DNA of 64,000 nucleotides from Anaerolinea sp. (GCA_020723805.1 DYID01000017.1:25703-89702); one strand, 5' to 3'; counted from the first letter of the stretch, positions 52,817 through 62,047 are shown. Notes: a model not told the origin generated them from the letters alone. Made by a program: numbers and translations.

Positions 52817-54181
52817 ATGACCACTCACAGGGCAGGCTGGACGCAAGATCGTCTCTTGCGTCTTTTTTCAATTGGCGCGCGTTTCTTCTTTGCGCTGACA
52901 ATCATCCTCCTTCCCGTCCGCTGGCGGATCGTTTTATCGGCGCGTCCCGCCTTGCCCGTTTATAGAGACTATACGGATTTCCTGCTCTTCGCGCCGGACA
53001 TTGCCATGCTCGGCACGCTGGCGTTGTGGGGATTGACGTTCCTGCTTCAGCCTCGAAAACTCCATTGGGGACGGGCTCATGTGTGGGTTCCGCTGCTGGG
53101 GTTGACGCTGGCAGGCTGGGTTTCACTGATGAGCAGTTGGGATCCGCCTCTTTCCTTTTATCACGCCGTTCGGTTGAGCCTGTTGTTTCTCTTTTTCCTC
53201 TTCGTTGTAAACGAGGTCAACTCGCCCGCCTGGGTGATCATTCCAGCCGGTCTGCAGGTATTGACCCAATCCATCGCTGCCATCGGGCAATCGCGGTTGC
53301 AGCGTGACCTGGGTCTGCAATGGGCGGGGGAGTATGAATTGAATCCGCTTTGGGAGGGTGTAAGTATCGTGGGAGGAGGCAGCGTCCGTTTTTTACGCGC
53401 GTATGGGCTGAGCGACCATCCCAACATCCTGGGCGGCTGCCTGGCATTTGGGCTTGTGCTTCTCTTTGCGGCATTCCTGCATCAGCAAAAACGTGCGTGG
53501 CGGTGGGCGATCCTGGCGGTTTTTGTTCCGGGGCTTGCCGGGCTGCTGGTCACATTCTCGCGTTCGGGGTGGGCTGCGTTCTTTGCGGGCTGTGTTGTCA
53601 TCGTTGGAGCGGAAGCGGTCAAACGCAACGCTGAAGCCTTGAAACACGCCATAGCCCTGGCGGTCATTTGCACGGCTGCCATTATCCCGCTCATTCAGCG
53701 TGACCTGCCGTTTTTTTACGGACGGTTCAATGTGAATTCCTCCGCCTCCGCACCAATCAGCAGGGATCGCGGTTCGCTTCTGGAGCGCGCTTATCTTTTC
53801 GATGCCTCCAACCGCTTATTTGTAAACCACGCGTTGACCGGAGTGGGGCTGGGCGTCTCGCCGGTTGCCCTGAAGGAGGCGTACCCGCTGTTTCCCATCA
53901 ATTATCAACCGCCTCATTTCACTCTGCTGGCTGCGGCGCTCGAGACGGGCATTCTGGGGGGCGCGTTTTATTTTCTCCTTGCCATACTTCCCATGCTCGT
54001 TTTCTTCATCGGGCGAAGCCGGTTTTTGCGCGACCCGCAGGTCATTGCCGGCTTTGCCCTCCTGCTGGCGGTGACGGTGGTCGGACTCTTCGATTATTAC
54101 ACCTGGCTGCTCGTGCCGGGACGCTTGTGGCAGTGGACCGCGTGGGGACTTTGGTCTGCCTCTCTGATGCACCATGAATGA
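52817..54181 (+). CDS. O-antigen ligase/polymerase-like membrane protein
   Basis: The true start is taken as ATG 52817, supported by a TATAAT 7 nt upstream; the much longer open frame to the left is antisense to the GT4 gene. The 454-residue protein has about eleven membrane helices and a large loop (around FNVNSSASAPISRDRGSLL) before HALTGVGLGVSP, the pattern of the Wzy/WaaL O-antigen ligase superfamily. It would polymerise or transfer lipid-linked glycans. It overlaps the following GT2 gene by 8 bp. Confidence 0.85.
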   Translation: MTTHRAGWTQDRLLRLFSIGARFFFALTIILLPVRWRIVLSARPALPVYRDYTDFLLFAPDIAMLGTLALWGLTFLLQPRKLHWGRAHVWVPLLGLTLAGWVSLMSSWDPPLSFYHAVRLSLLFLFFLFVVNEVNSPAWVIIPAGLQVLTQSIAAIGQSRLQRDLGLQWAGEYELNPLWEGVSIVGGGSVRFLRAYGLSDHPNILGGCLAFGLVLLFAAFLHQQKRAWRWAILAVFVPGLAGLLVTFSRSGWAAFFAGCVVIVGAEAVKRNAEALKHAIALAVICTAAIIPLIQRDLPFFYGRFNVNSSASAPISRDRGSLLERAYLFDASNRLFVNHALTGVGLGVSPVALKEAYPLFPINYQPPHFTLLAAALETGILGGAFYFLLAILPMLVFFIGRSRFLRDPQVIAGFALLLAVTVVGLFDYYTWLLVPGRLWQWTAWGLWSASLMHHE

Positions 54182-55655
54182 CATCCTCCTCGTTCCCATA
54201 GCGGTTATTTATCTGCTGACTGTCGTCACATTGTTCGTGTATGGCTTGAATTTCTTCCACCTCGCGTGGAGCGCTCACCTCAATCGAAGTGAACTACAGC
54301 CGGCTGCGCCTGCCCCACTTTCCCGCCTGCCGCCCGTAACGGTCCAACTGCCCATCTTCAACGAACGCTACGTGGCGCGGCGACTGATCGAAGCCGCCGC
54401 CGCGTTGGATTATCCTCCCAGCCTGCTCGAAATCCAGGTGCTGGATGATTCGACGGATGATACCGTTTCGATAGCGAAGGAAACGGTGGAACGTTTGCGC
54501 GGCGCGGGAATTGACATCAAACATTTGCATCGCACCGACCGGCGCGGCTTCAAGGCAGGCGCGCTTGCCGAGGGACTGAAGACAGCGCGGGGCGAATTCC
54601 TTCTCATTCTGGACGCTGATTTCGTTCCCGCGCCCGATTTCCTCAAACGCATCCTTCCCCGCTTCGATAATGACCGTGTTGCCTTTGTGCAGGCGCGCTG
54701 GGGACACCTCAACCGCGATTATTCCCTGTTGACCTTCCTTCAATCCCTCTCGATTGACGCGCACTTTGCAGTGGAACAACTGGCGCGTTCCCGCCTGGGT
54801 TACTGGTTTAATTTCAACGGCACGGCAGGCGTCTGGCGCAAGTCTGCCATCGAAGACGCCGGCGGCTGGCGGGCGGAAACTCTCACCGAAGACCTCGACC
54901 TTTCCTACCGGGCGTTTCTGCGCGGCTGGGAGGCGCGCTATGCCGGCGACATTGTTGTCCCCGCTGAATTACCCGTCAGCATGACCGCGTTTCGGCGGCA
55001 GCAACACCGCTGGGCGCGCGGCAGTCTCGAATGCGCCCTTCGATACGTTCCCGAGGTTTGGCGCATGGACGTGCCGCTCCCCAGGCGCATCGAAGCGACG
55101 CTTCATCTCACCGGCTATTGCGTGCATCTCTTCCTGTTTGCGTTGTCCATGCTTTATCCCTTCGTTTTGCTGCTTTCTGTCCGCTATCCCGCCTTGCTTA
55201 GTTTGTTCGGAATTGCAGCGCTTTTCAATTTCACTGCGTTTGCGCCGACGACTTTTTTCATGGTTGCCCAACATTCTCTTGGCGGGAAATGGCTGAAAGC
55301 CCTGCCTGCCGTCTTGTTCACCTCCGTGTTTGGTGCCGGGATGATGATCAACACGCTCCGCGCCGCCCTCCAGATTGGCTTGGGCAAGAAAGCCGCCTTC
55401 GAACGGACGCCCAAATACGGAATCACCCAGCGCGGGCAGGGATGGAAACGCGGGCATTATCACGTCCGCGTGGACGCCATTGTGCTCCTTGAATTGTGCA
55501 TGGCGCTCGTCAACTCATACACAGCCATCCTCGCTTTGCGCCTCGGCAACCCGCTGATTGGAATCTATGCCGCCATCTTTGCCCTGGGATTGTTCTTTGT
55601 ATCCGGTTTCACCGTTTTGCAGTCCCTCACAATTCGCTCTTCCTCAACGCCATGA
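54174..55655 (+). CDS. Processive family 2 glycosyltransferase (cellulose-synthase-like)
   Basis: The 493-residue membrane enzyme has an N-terminal helix, a GT-A domain and about four C-terminal helices. VTVQLPIFNERYVARRLIEA, VLDDSTDDT, DADFVPAPD, TEDLDLSYRA and QQHRWARG (the Q-x-x-R-W site of processive synthases) are all present. Relatives make glucomannan, cellulose or glycolipids from nucleotide sugars and push the chain through the membrane. It is coupled to the next gene by an ATGA overlap. Confidence 0.92.
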   Translation: MNDILLVPIAVIYLLTVVTLFVYGLNFFHLAWSAHLNRSELQPAAPAPLSRLPPVTVQLPIFNERYVARRLIEAAAALDYPPSLLEIQVLDDSTDDTVSIAKETVERLRGAGIDIKHLHRTDRRGFKAGALAEGLKTARGEFLLILDADFVPAPDFLKRILPRFDNDRVAFVQARWGHLNRDYSLLTFLQSLSIDAHFAVEQLARSRLGYWFNFNGTAGVWRKSAIEDAGGWRAETLTEDLDLSYRAFLRGWEARYAGDIVVPAELPVSMTAFRRQQHRWARGSLECALRYVPEVWRMDVPLPRRIEATLHLTGYCVHLFLFALSMLYPFVLLLSVRYPALLSLFGIAALFNFTAFAPTTFFMVAQHSLGGKWLKALPAVLFTSVFGAGMMINTLRAALQIGLGKKAAFERTPKYGITQRGQGWKRGHYHVRVDAIVLLELCMALVNSYTAILALRLGNPLIGIYAAIFALGLFFVSGFTVLQSLTIRSSSTP

Positions 55656-56563
55656 ACAACAGAGCCATGCTCGCACGCGCCATCCTCGATGCGTTGGCGT
55701 ATTCCGACATCTTCGATTATCCCCTGCGGCTGGATGAACTGCACCGTTACCTCCCATTGCACGCCGCTGCGGACGAATTGCCCGAAGCCCTGGCTTCCCT
55801 GAATGGACAGGTAGGGAGGCAGGATGGCTTCTACTTCCTCGGGAATCGCGCAGAGGTCGTCGAAATCCGCAGAGAGCGGGAGGCGCGCTCGAAGCAGATG
55901 CTTCCCCTCGCCATGCGATATGGACGCGTCCTCGGCTCTTTTCCCTTCGTCCGCATGGTCGCGTTGACCGGCTCGCTCGCGGCGGGGAACGCGGCAGACG
56001 GAGCAGACTTCGACTACATGCTGGTCACTGCGCCGGGACGGCTGTGGACAGCCCGCGCTTTTGCCGTCACCTTTGGGCGGGTCATGCGCCCGCTCGGGCA
56101 TGTCGTGTGCGTAAATCTGCTCGTCACCGAAAAGGCGCTCGCCTGGAGCCGCCACGACCTATATACCGCCCGTGAGTTCTGCCAGATGATTCCGGTTGCA
56201 GGCTTGGATGTCCATCAGCGGTTGATGCGAGCGAACCGCTGGACGAAGGAATTTCTGCCGAACGCAGAGACCGACCGCTCACAGCAGGAATACGTGCTGA
56301 CACAACCTCCCGCGCTTCGGAGTTTCCTCGAACTTCCCCTGTGCGGCAGGCTGGGCGACATACTCGAAAAATGGCTGATGAAACTTCAACTGCGACGCAT
56401 CGCGCGCAGATCCGGCGCGGGCGAAGAGACGGTGTTCACTGCCGACGTGTGCCAGGGCAACTTTCATCATCATCGCAAACGGACGCAGGAGGCGTTCGAG
56501 AAACAGTTGAGCGCCATCGAGGCATTGCTCCCGTTGGAACATTGTCGAAAGAAGGAGACATGA
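55652..56563 (+). CDS. Nucleotidyltransferase-fold protein
   Basis: The 303-residue protein starts at 55652 in an ATGA overlap. Residues 1-60 look like a winged helix (ALAYSDIFDYPLRLDELHRYL). Residues about 95-130 carry the polymerase-beta-like signature ALTGSLAAGNAADGADFDYM, in which G-S and the Asp pair D-x-D are retained. The rest is helical. Such proteins transfer nucleotides to small molecules, proteins or sugars; here the glycan genes around it suggest activation or modification of a glycan or lipid, which is inference. Confidence 0.75.
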   Translation: MNNRAMLARAILDALAYSDIFDYPLRLDELHRYLPLHAAADELPEALASLNGQVGRQDGFYFLGNRAEVVEIRREREARSKQMLPLAMRYGRVLGSFPFVRMVALTGSLAAGNAADGADFDYMLVTAPGRLWTARAFAVTFGRVMRPLGHVVCVNLLVTEKALAWSRHDLYTAREFCQMIPVAGLDVHQRLMRANRWTKEFLPNAETDRSQQEYVLTQPPALRSFLELPLCGRLGDILEKWLMKLQLRRIARRSGAGEETVFTADVCQGNFHHHRKRTQEAFEKQLSAIEALLPLEHCRKKET

Positions 56564-58026
56564 CTCAAATCCTGCTCGGTCAATCCTACTATCTGCGCTT
56601 CGACCCCAAGTTATGGAAGGCGATGCAGCCTTACCCACCGCTGGGGACGTTGTACGCCGCCGCATGGCTGCGTCAGCACGGATACGAGGTCGCGCTGTTC
56701 GACGCCATGCTGGCGGAATCGGAGGGGGAGTGGGGGCGCGCGCTGGACGAACACAAACCGCAATACGCGGTCATCTACGAAGACAACTTCAACTACCTCT
56801 CCAAGATGTGTCTTTTGCGAATGCGCGAAGCCGCATTCGCAATGATCCGCATGGCAAAGTCGCGCGGATGCACGGTCATTTTGTGCGGCGCGGATGTCAC
56901 CGATCATTACGACAAATATCTCGAAAACGGCGCGGACTACTGTCTCCTCGGCGAAGGGGAGGAGACTCTGCTCGAGTTGTTGAACCAGCTCGAAGGTAGA
57001 AGCGAAGCGAGGCTCGATTCCATTCTCGGTCTTGCGTACCAATCTCCGCTCTCCAATCCCCAATCGAAAATCGTAAATCGAAAATCCAAAATCGTAACTC
57101 CCCGCCGTCCCGACATCGCTGACTTGGACAAACTTCCCTTCCCAGCATGGGATTTGGTGGATGTTGAAAAATATCGCAACATCTGGTTGAAACGCCACGG
57201 CTATTTCTCGATGAACATGGTCACCACGCGCGGCTGTCCGTATCACTGTAACTGGTGCGCCAAACCGATTTGGGGACAGCGCTACAACTCGCGCTCGCCC
57301 GAAAACGTCGTTGCGGAGATGAAGTGGCTCAAGGAAACGTTCGCCCCCGACCACATCTGGTTTGCGGATGACATCCTGGGATTGAAACCAAAGTGGCTGG
57401 AAAAGTTTGCCGTGCTGATTCGTGAAGCGGACGCGGTCATCCCGTTCAAGTGCCTGCAGCGCGCTGACCTGGTCAACGAAAAGACCGCCTCCGCGCTCGC
57501 ACAGGCGGGATGCAAGACCGTGTGGATTGGCGCAGAGTCTGGCTCGCAAAAGATTCTCGACGCAATGGATAAGGGCGACAAGGTGGAGGACATTTATCGC
57601 GCCGCGGAAGTGCTGCACGCGCACGGCATCGAAGTCGGTTTCTTTTTGCAGTTCGGCTATCCCGGCGAGACGTGGGATAATGTGCAAAAAACCTTGAAGA
57701 TGGTGCGCGAGTGCGCGCCCGATGACATCGGCGTTTCGGTTTCGTATCCGCTGCCCGGCACGAAGTTCTTCGAGCGCGTGAAACTGGAACTTGGTGAAAA
57801 ACAAAACTGGGTGGACTCAGAAGATTTGGCGATGCTCTATCGCGGTCCCTTCCCGACCGAGTTCTACCGCATCCTGCACGGCAGAGTGCATTACGAGTTC
57901 AGGCTGCGGCGGGCATGGCGGAAGCGCGACTGGAGGCGTATGTTGCACACGCCGTACTACCTTGCCGGCATTGTGCTGACAGAGTGGCGGCTTCGCAGAC
58001 AGGTCGGGAGAACGTCTCATGTTTGA
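56560..58026 (+). CDS. B12-binding-domain radical SAM enzyme
   Basis: The start at 56560 is an ATGA overlap with the previous gene. The 488-residue protein has an N-terminal cobalamin-binding-like Rossmann domain (about 15-150, with YPPLGTLYAAAWLRQHGYEV) and a radical SAM barrel with the iron-sulfur motif GCPYHCNWCAKP. The C-terminus is helical. B12-dependent radical SAM enzymes methylate unreactive carbons or rearrange lipids and antibiotics. Between the domains an odd lysine-rich stretch, near 57048-57108, is built from a simple DNA repeat. The next gene overlaps by 8 bp. Confidence 0.9.
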   Translation: MTQILLGQSYYLRFDPKLWKAMQPYPPLGTLYAAAWLRQHGYEVALFDAMLAESEGEWGRALDEHKPQYAVIYEDNFNYLSKMCLLRMREAAFAMIRMAKSRGCTVILCGADVTDHYDKYLENGADYCLLGEGEETLLELLNQLEGRSEARLDSILGLAYQSPLSNPQSKIVNRKSKIVTPRRPDIADLDKLPFPAWDLVDVEKYRNIWLKRHGYFSMNMVTTRGCPYHCNWCAKPIWGQRYNSRSPENVVAEMKWLKETFAPDHIWFADDILGLKPKWLEKFAVLIREADAVIPFKCLQRADLVNEKTASALAQAGCKTVWIGAESGSQKILDAMDKGDKVEDIYRAAEVLHAHGIEVGFFLQFGYPGETWDNVQKTLKMVRECAPDDIGVSVSYPLPGTKFFERVKLELGEKQNWVDSEDLAMLYRGPFPTEFYRILHGRVHYEFRLRRAWRKRDWRRMLHTPYYLAGIVLTEWRLRRQVGRTSHV

Positions 58027-58819
58027 TCGGAACGCAGTGGACACAGGCTTCTCACGCAAAGCAGAAGTTTACGACGCCTACTGCGAGAATCATCCCGTCA
58101 TTCGCTGGGCGCGCGCCGTCATACGCGCGGAAGTCGTTCGCGTCCTGCCGCCCGGCGGCTCGATCCTCGAATTGAACGCCGGCACCGGTGCAGACGCGGC
58201 GTACTTTGTCCAGCGCGGTTACCGCGTTCACGCCACCGATCTCGCCGGCGGCATGATTGCCGCCATCCAAAACAAAATCCGCACGCTCGACGCCGGCGAA
58301 CGTTTCACCGTTCAACAAATCTCATTCACCGAACTCGAACGCATCGAAGGCACGCCCTTCGATCTGGTCTTCTCCAATTTTGGCGGCTTGAATTGCATCC
58401 CTGATATCAACGTCGTCGCGCGCCGCCTCCCGACGGTTCTCAAACCTGGCGGTTATGTCGTTTGGGTCGTCATGCCGCCCGTCTGTCCGTGGGAACTGGT
58501 TCAGGCGCTGCGGGGCAAGTTTCGCGTGGCGGCGCGGCGTCTGCATCCAAACGGTGTGCTGGCAAATGTCGAAGGCGTACGCGTGCCGACATGGTATTTC
58601 ACGCCGAAGCATGTTCGTCAAGCCTTCCCGCCCGCTTTTCGCCTCGTTCGACAGCGTTCGCTTTCACTGTTCTGCCCGCCCTCCTTCATGGATCGCTTCC
58701 CTTTGCGTTTCCCGCGTCTCTCGCATCGCCTCATGCAATGGGACGAACGCCTCGGCATTCATCCACCGTTCAACCGTTGGGGAGACTTCATCCTCTACAC
58801 CTTTCGCTATGAACGTTGA
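58019..58819 (+). CDS. Class I SAM-dependent methyltransferase
   Basis: The 266-residue protein has a SAM-binding motif ILELNAGTGADAAYFVQRG with the acidic residue in VHATDLAGGM, and VFSNFGGLNCIPD as the post-motif region. A normal ELGCGTG is here ELNAGTG. The C-terminal part is a cap domain rich in aromatic residues. The substrate is unknown; its place behind the B12-radical SAM gene suggests modification of the same molecule. It overlaps the next methyltransferase by 11 bp. Confidence 0.87.
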   Translation: MFDRNAVDTGFSRKAEVYDAYCENHPVIRWARAVIRAEVVRVLPPGGSILELNAGTGADAAYFVQRGYRVHATDLAGGMIAAIQNKIRTLDAGERFTVQQISFTELERIEGTPFDLVFSNFGGLNCIPDINVVARRLPTVLKPGGYVVWVVMPPVCPWELVQALRGKFRVAARRLHPNGVLANVEGVRVPTWYFTPKHVRQAFPPAFRLVRQRSLSLFCPPSFMDRFPLRFPRLSHRLMQWDERLGIHPPFNRWGDFILYTFRYER

Positions 58820-59543
58820 CCTGTACCTGCGCGTGCGCGAAAAAGAAGGACGGCTGTACTCGGATGAACTCGTTGCGCGTCTGCCCTCCGTTCCTGATGG
58901 ACATCCGCTCGCAAACGAATGGGGCGCCCGTTCCGCCTCCGCTTCGCGCCTGACCCGTTACCTGGCGCGCGGACCCGAGCCTCTGCTCATCCTTGACTTG
59001 GGCTGCGGCAACGGCTGGCTCGCCAACTACATTGCCGCGTCCGGTCACCGCGTTCTTGGCATGGACGGAAACCGGCTGGAACTCCGTCAAGCCGCGCGCG
59101 TATTTTTGCCCAATCCCAATCTCCATTTTCTCGAAGCGGATATTTTCTCCGCGCCGTTTCCATTCGATTCATTCGATGTCATTTTGCTTGCCAGCGTCAT
59201 CCAATATTTTCCCGACCTGCCCGCCCTGCTCGACCTGCTGCTCAAATACCTGAAGCCGCGCGGCGAGATTCATATCATAGACAGCCCGCTGTATTCGGAC
59301 GCAGAAATAGACACGGCAAAGGAAAGAACGCGAGCATACTACGCCTCCCTGGGCTTCCCTGAAATGGCAGAGCATTATTTTCACCACCGTTTTTCTGAGT
59401 TGAACGGCTTCACATGGAGAATATTGTATCGCCCCCGAACGCTTGCCCTTCACGCGAAGCGTTTATTGCGGCGCATTGACTCCCCCTTCTTCTGGGTTGT
59501 GACACGGAAACCAAAGATAGGGCAAGTTACATCTCCTGCCTGA
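58809..59543 (+). CDS. Class I SAM-dependent methyltransferase
   Basis: The 244-residue protein starts inside the end of the previous gene. SAM motif ILDLGCGNGWLANYIAASG and VLGMDGN are clear; DVILLASVIQYFPDLPALL is motif II. The C-terminal 60 residues are basic and contain FHHRFSELNGFTWRILYRP. It is the last gene of the glycan cluster. Its substrate is unknown. Confidence 0.87.
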   Translation: MNVDLYLRVREKEGRLYSDELVARLPSVPDGHPLANEWGARSASASRLTRYLARGPEPLLILDLGCGNGWLANYIAASGHRVLGMDGNRLELRQAARVFLPNPNLHFLEADIFSAPFPFDSFDVILLASVIQYFPDLPALLDLLLKYLKPRGEIHIIDSPLYSDAEIDTAKERTRAYYASLGFPEMAEHYFHHRFSELNGFTWRILYRPRTLALHAKRLLRRIDSPFFWVVTRKPKIGQVTSPA

Positions 59544-59614
59544 TACCCTTACACTTTCAAGAACGGGACGCGGATTGACGCTGATTCACGCGGAAAAACA
59601 CGGAAAAATGGTAA

Positions 59615-59692
59615 CTCACCTTACGCCGTAGCGCGAGATCTATCTCGTGTTTTCAGGCGACATGAATGTCGCACTACGAGAAAACTGCGCAA
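59615..59692. repeat. 78 bp palindromic repeat, copy 3 of 3
   Basis: Starts CTCACCTTACGC and ends ACTACGAGAAAACTGCGC, with the internal hairpins GCGAGAT/ATCTCG and GCGACAT/ATGTCGC, in the same orientation as the copy at 31029. The left half of the 277 bp gap (59544-59614) has no ORF and a few direct CACGGAAAAA units. Confidence 0.8.
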
Positions 59693-59743
59693 GAGCGTGT
59701 TTTCAATTTTCCGGTTCGCGCACATTTGTATCTTTTTGCCATT

Positions 59744-59788
59744 TTGCGCATCTAAAGAGTACAACCTATAAATTGGACAAATTTTGTC
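59744..59788 (+). promoter_or_regulatory. Promoter and palindromic operator of the sulfur operon
   Basis: TTGCGC (59744-59749) and TATAAA (59767-59772) are spaced by 17 nt. A palindrome, GACAAA (59776-59781), one base, TTTGTC (59783-59788), covers the predicted start. A persulfide- or metal-sensing repressor would fit this layout, but no regulator gene is adjacent. Confidence 0.6.
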
Positions 59789-59820
59789 AAATTTATCAAC
59801 TAGAGAAGGGTAGAACTCTC

Positions 59821-60573
59821 ATGATGATCCCGCTGAAATTGGCGCTTGGCTTTGGAATCGGGCTTTCGCTCGGCTTACTCGGCGGCGGAGGTTCCATTCT
59901 AACTGTACCGGCGCTGGTCTATCTTGTGGGGCAGACTCCTCAAGCAGCCGTCACCACATCCCTCGCCATTGTAGGGGCAAACAGCCTGATGGGAGCCTTC
60001 TTTCACCAAGCACAGGGCAGCCTGGATTGGAAAGTAGCGTTAACGTTCGGCGGCGCAGGTATGTTGACTTCGTTTCTTTCCGCCAACATTTCCAAACAAC
60101 TGCCGCCTGCTTTCTTAATGGTTGCCTTCGCATTTTTGATGCTTGCAATAGGGGTCATGTTGTTTGTACGGCGCGACCTGTCTTCGGTGGTGGTTTCAGC
60201 AAAGCCCGTGCCCGTCGTACTGGCAAGCGGGGCAGGGGTGGGATTGCTCACGGGCGTGTTGGGCGTTGGCGGCGGTTTTCTGGCGGTCCCTGCACTGGTT
60301 ATGCTGGTAGGTCTTCCGGTTCACATGGCAGTGGGGACATCGTTACTGGTCATTGCGATGAATAGCGGAGCCGGCTTTCTCGGTCACACAGGAAGCGGAT
60401 CGTTCGATTTGTTGACGATCATCGTTTTTGTCGTCGCTGGTTTGGCGGGAACCTCGGCAGGCGCAAAGTTATCCAACCGTTTGTCCGCCTCCAAACTACA
60501 AAAATCATTTGCGGGTTTTGTCGTCCTGCTGGCGTTCTTTTTGTTGTACGACAACCTGCCCAAAATTTTTTAG
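59821..60573 (+). CDS. Sulfite exporter TauE/SafE-family permease
   Basis: The 250-residue membrane protein has about eight helices in two similar halves; each half opens with a Gly-rich motif (GLSLGLLGGGGSILTVPAL and GLLTGVLGVGGGFLAVPAL). The family exports sulfite, sulfonates or thiosulfate-like anions. The MBL-rhodanese gene starts 18 bp after it, so sulfite or thiosulfate made by persulfide oxidation is a likely cargo. A second ATG one codon later is equally possible. Confidence 0.9.
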   Translation: MMIPLKLALGFGIGLSLGLLGGGGSILTVPALVYLVGQTPQAAVTTSLAIVGANSLMGAFFHQAQGSLDWKVALTFGGAGMLTSFLSANISKQLPPAFLMVAFAFLMLAIGVMLFVRRDLSSVVVSAKPVPVVLASGAGVGLLTGVLGVGGGFLAVPALVMLVGLPVHMAVGTSLLVIAMNSGAGFLGHTGSGSFDLLTIIVFVVAGLAGTSAGAKLSNRLSASKLQKSFAGFVVLLAFFLLYDNLPKIF

Positions 60574-60591
60574 CCGTAAGGAGAGAAAAAC

Positions 60592-61986
60592 ATGTTCACA
60601 CAACAATTTTTTGTCGAGGGGCTTGGATGTGCCTCTTACCTGATTGGGTGCGAGGCGAAGGGAGTGGCGGCGGTAATTGACCCTGACCGCCATGTTCAAA
60701 AATACCTCGATACGGCACGCAGTCGTGGTTTGAAGATTACACACATCATCGAAACACATCTGCACGCAGACCACGTGTCGGGTAATACCGATCTGGCAGC
60801 GCGCACCGGCGCGGAGATTTACCTGCACGAAGCCAGCAACGCGGAGTTTCCCCATCGGTCGCTGCATCACGAAGATGTGATCGAGCTGGGCAATATCCGC
60901 TTGAAAGCCATCCACACGCCAGGTCACACGCCCGAAAGCATCACGTTGCTCGTTTCAGACACCACCCGCGCTGAAGAACCGTGGCTGGCACTGACAGGCG
61001 ACACCCTGTTTGTTGGCGATATTGGTCGTCCCGATCTCGTCGGGGTGGAAGCCGCACGCGGACTGGCATCCAGCATGTATGACAGCCTTTTTACAAAGAT
61101 TCTGCCGCTGAACGACAGCCTGTTAATTTACCCCGGTCACGGGGCAGGCTCCTTGTGCGGAAAGTCCATCGGTGCGATGCGCGCTACGACACTGGGCTTC
61201 GAGCGCAGGTACAACCCAGCCCTATCTCCACGTGAACGAGGTGAATTCATTGACTTTGCTGTAAGCGGACTTCCTGAACAGCCGGGGAATCATAAACGGA
61301 TCAAAGCCATGAACCGCAAAGGACCCAAGCCGCTTGGGAATGTGACGGAGAAACCGCTGAGCATCCAGGATGCCATCCCGTATTTCCAGCGCGGAGCAGG
61401 ATTATTGGACACGCGTTCCAAGGATGCCTATATCCGGGCGCACATCCCCGGTTCAGTACATCTCGAGGCAGACGAGCAGTTGAGTAACCGCATCGGCTTT
61501 GTCTTTCCGCCGGATGTGCCGGTTGTACTCTTGCTGGAACACCCTGCCGATTACGAACGGGTGGTATATAGCCTGGCGCGCGTGGGCTATGACAATGTGG
61601 TTGGCTACCTCGCGGAAGGACTGGACGTATGGGAGCGAATGGGGCTGCCGCTGACAGCCGGTGACATCAAAGATGTGGAACCGGTCGAACTTTATCAGAT
61701 CATGCAGAATTGCGCCGGCAATGACTGCCCTGTGATCGTGGATGTGCGCGAACCGTGGGAATACCGCCAAGGGCATGTGCCGGGCGCAATGTTGATCCCC
61801 TTGGGAGAGCTTTCGTTGCGCTGGAACGAACTTAACCCGGAAAGACCGGTAGCGGTGATCTGCGCCAGCGGAAACCGCAGTCAATCTGCGGCGGCATTGC
61901 TGGGGCAAAAAGGATTTAAGACCGTCTACAACATCTCCGGCGGGGTGGGAGCATGGATGTACAGCGGTCTTGCGTTGGAACGCTGA
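60592..61986 (+). CDS. MBL-fold persulfide dioxygenase fused to two rhodanese domains (CstB-like)
   Basis: The 464-residue protein has a metallo-beta-lactamase domain (about 1-250) with THLHADHVSG, HTPGHTP and LTGDTLFVGDIGRPD as iron ligands, as in ETHE1-type persulfide dioxygenases. A first rhodanese domain (about 265-350) lacks the active Cys. A second (about 370-464) has it in VICASGNRS. This is the CstB arrangement that turns persulfides into sulfite and thiosulfate. With the TauE/SafE gene it forms a sulfide-detoxification operon closed by a terminator. Confidence 0.92.
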   Translation: MFTQQFFVEGLGCASYLIGCEAKGVAAVIDPDRHVQKYLDTARSRGLKITHIIETHLHADHVSGNTDLAARTGAEIYLHEASNAEFPHRSLHHEDVIELGNIRLKAIHTPGHTPESITLLVSDTTRAEEPWLALTGDTLFVGDIGRPDLVGVEAARGLASSMYDSLFTKILPLNDSLLIYPGHGAGSLCGKSIGAMRATTLGFERRYNPALSPRERGEFIDFAVSGLPEQPGNHKRIKAMNRKGPKPLGNVTEKPLSIQDAIPYFQRGAGLLDTRSKDAYIRAHIPGSVHLEADEQLSNRIGFVFPPDVPVVLLLEHPADYERVVYSLARVGYDNVVGYLAEGLDVWERMGLPLTAGDIKDVEPVELYQIMQNCAGNDCPVIVDVREPWEYRQGHVPGAMLIPLGELSLRWNELNPERPVAVICASGNRSQSAAALLGQKGFKTVYNISGGVGAWMYSGLALER

Positions 61987-61998
61987 TTGGTTGAGCAG

Positions 61999-62032
61999 CG
62001 GCGGGCGGGCTTTTTGCCCACCCGCCGTTTTT
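61999..62032 (+). terminator. Intrinsic terminator of the sulfur operon
   Basis: CGGCGGGCGGGC (61999-62010) pairs, with one mismatch, to the arm at 62016-62027 around a TTTTT loop and is followed by TTTTT. It also separates this operon from the convergent recombinase gene. Confidence 0.85.
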
Positions 62033-62047
62033 GTTGGCGCAGCACGT

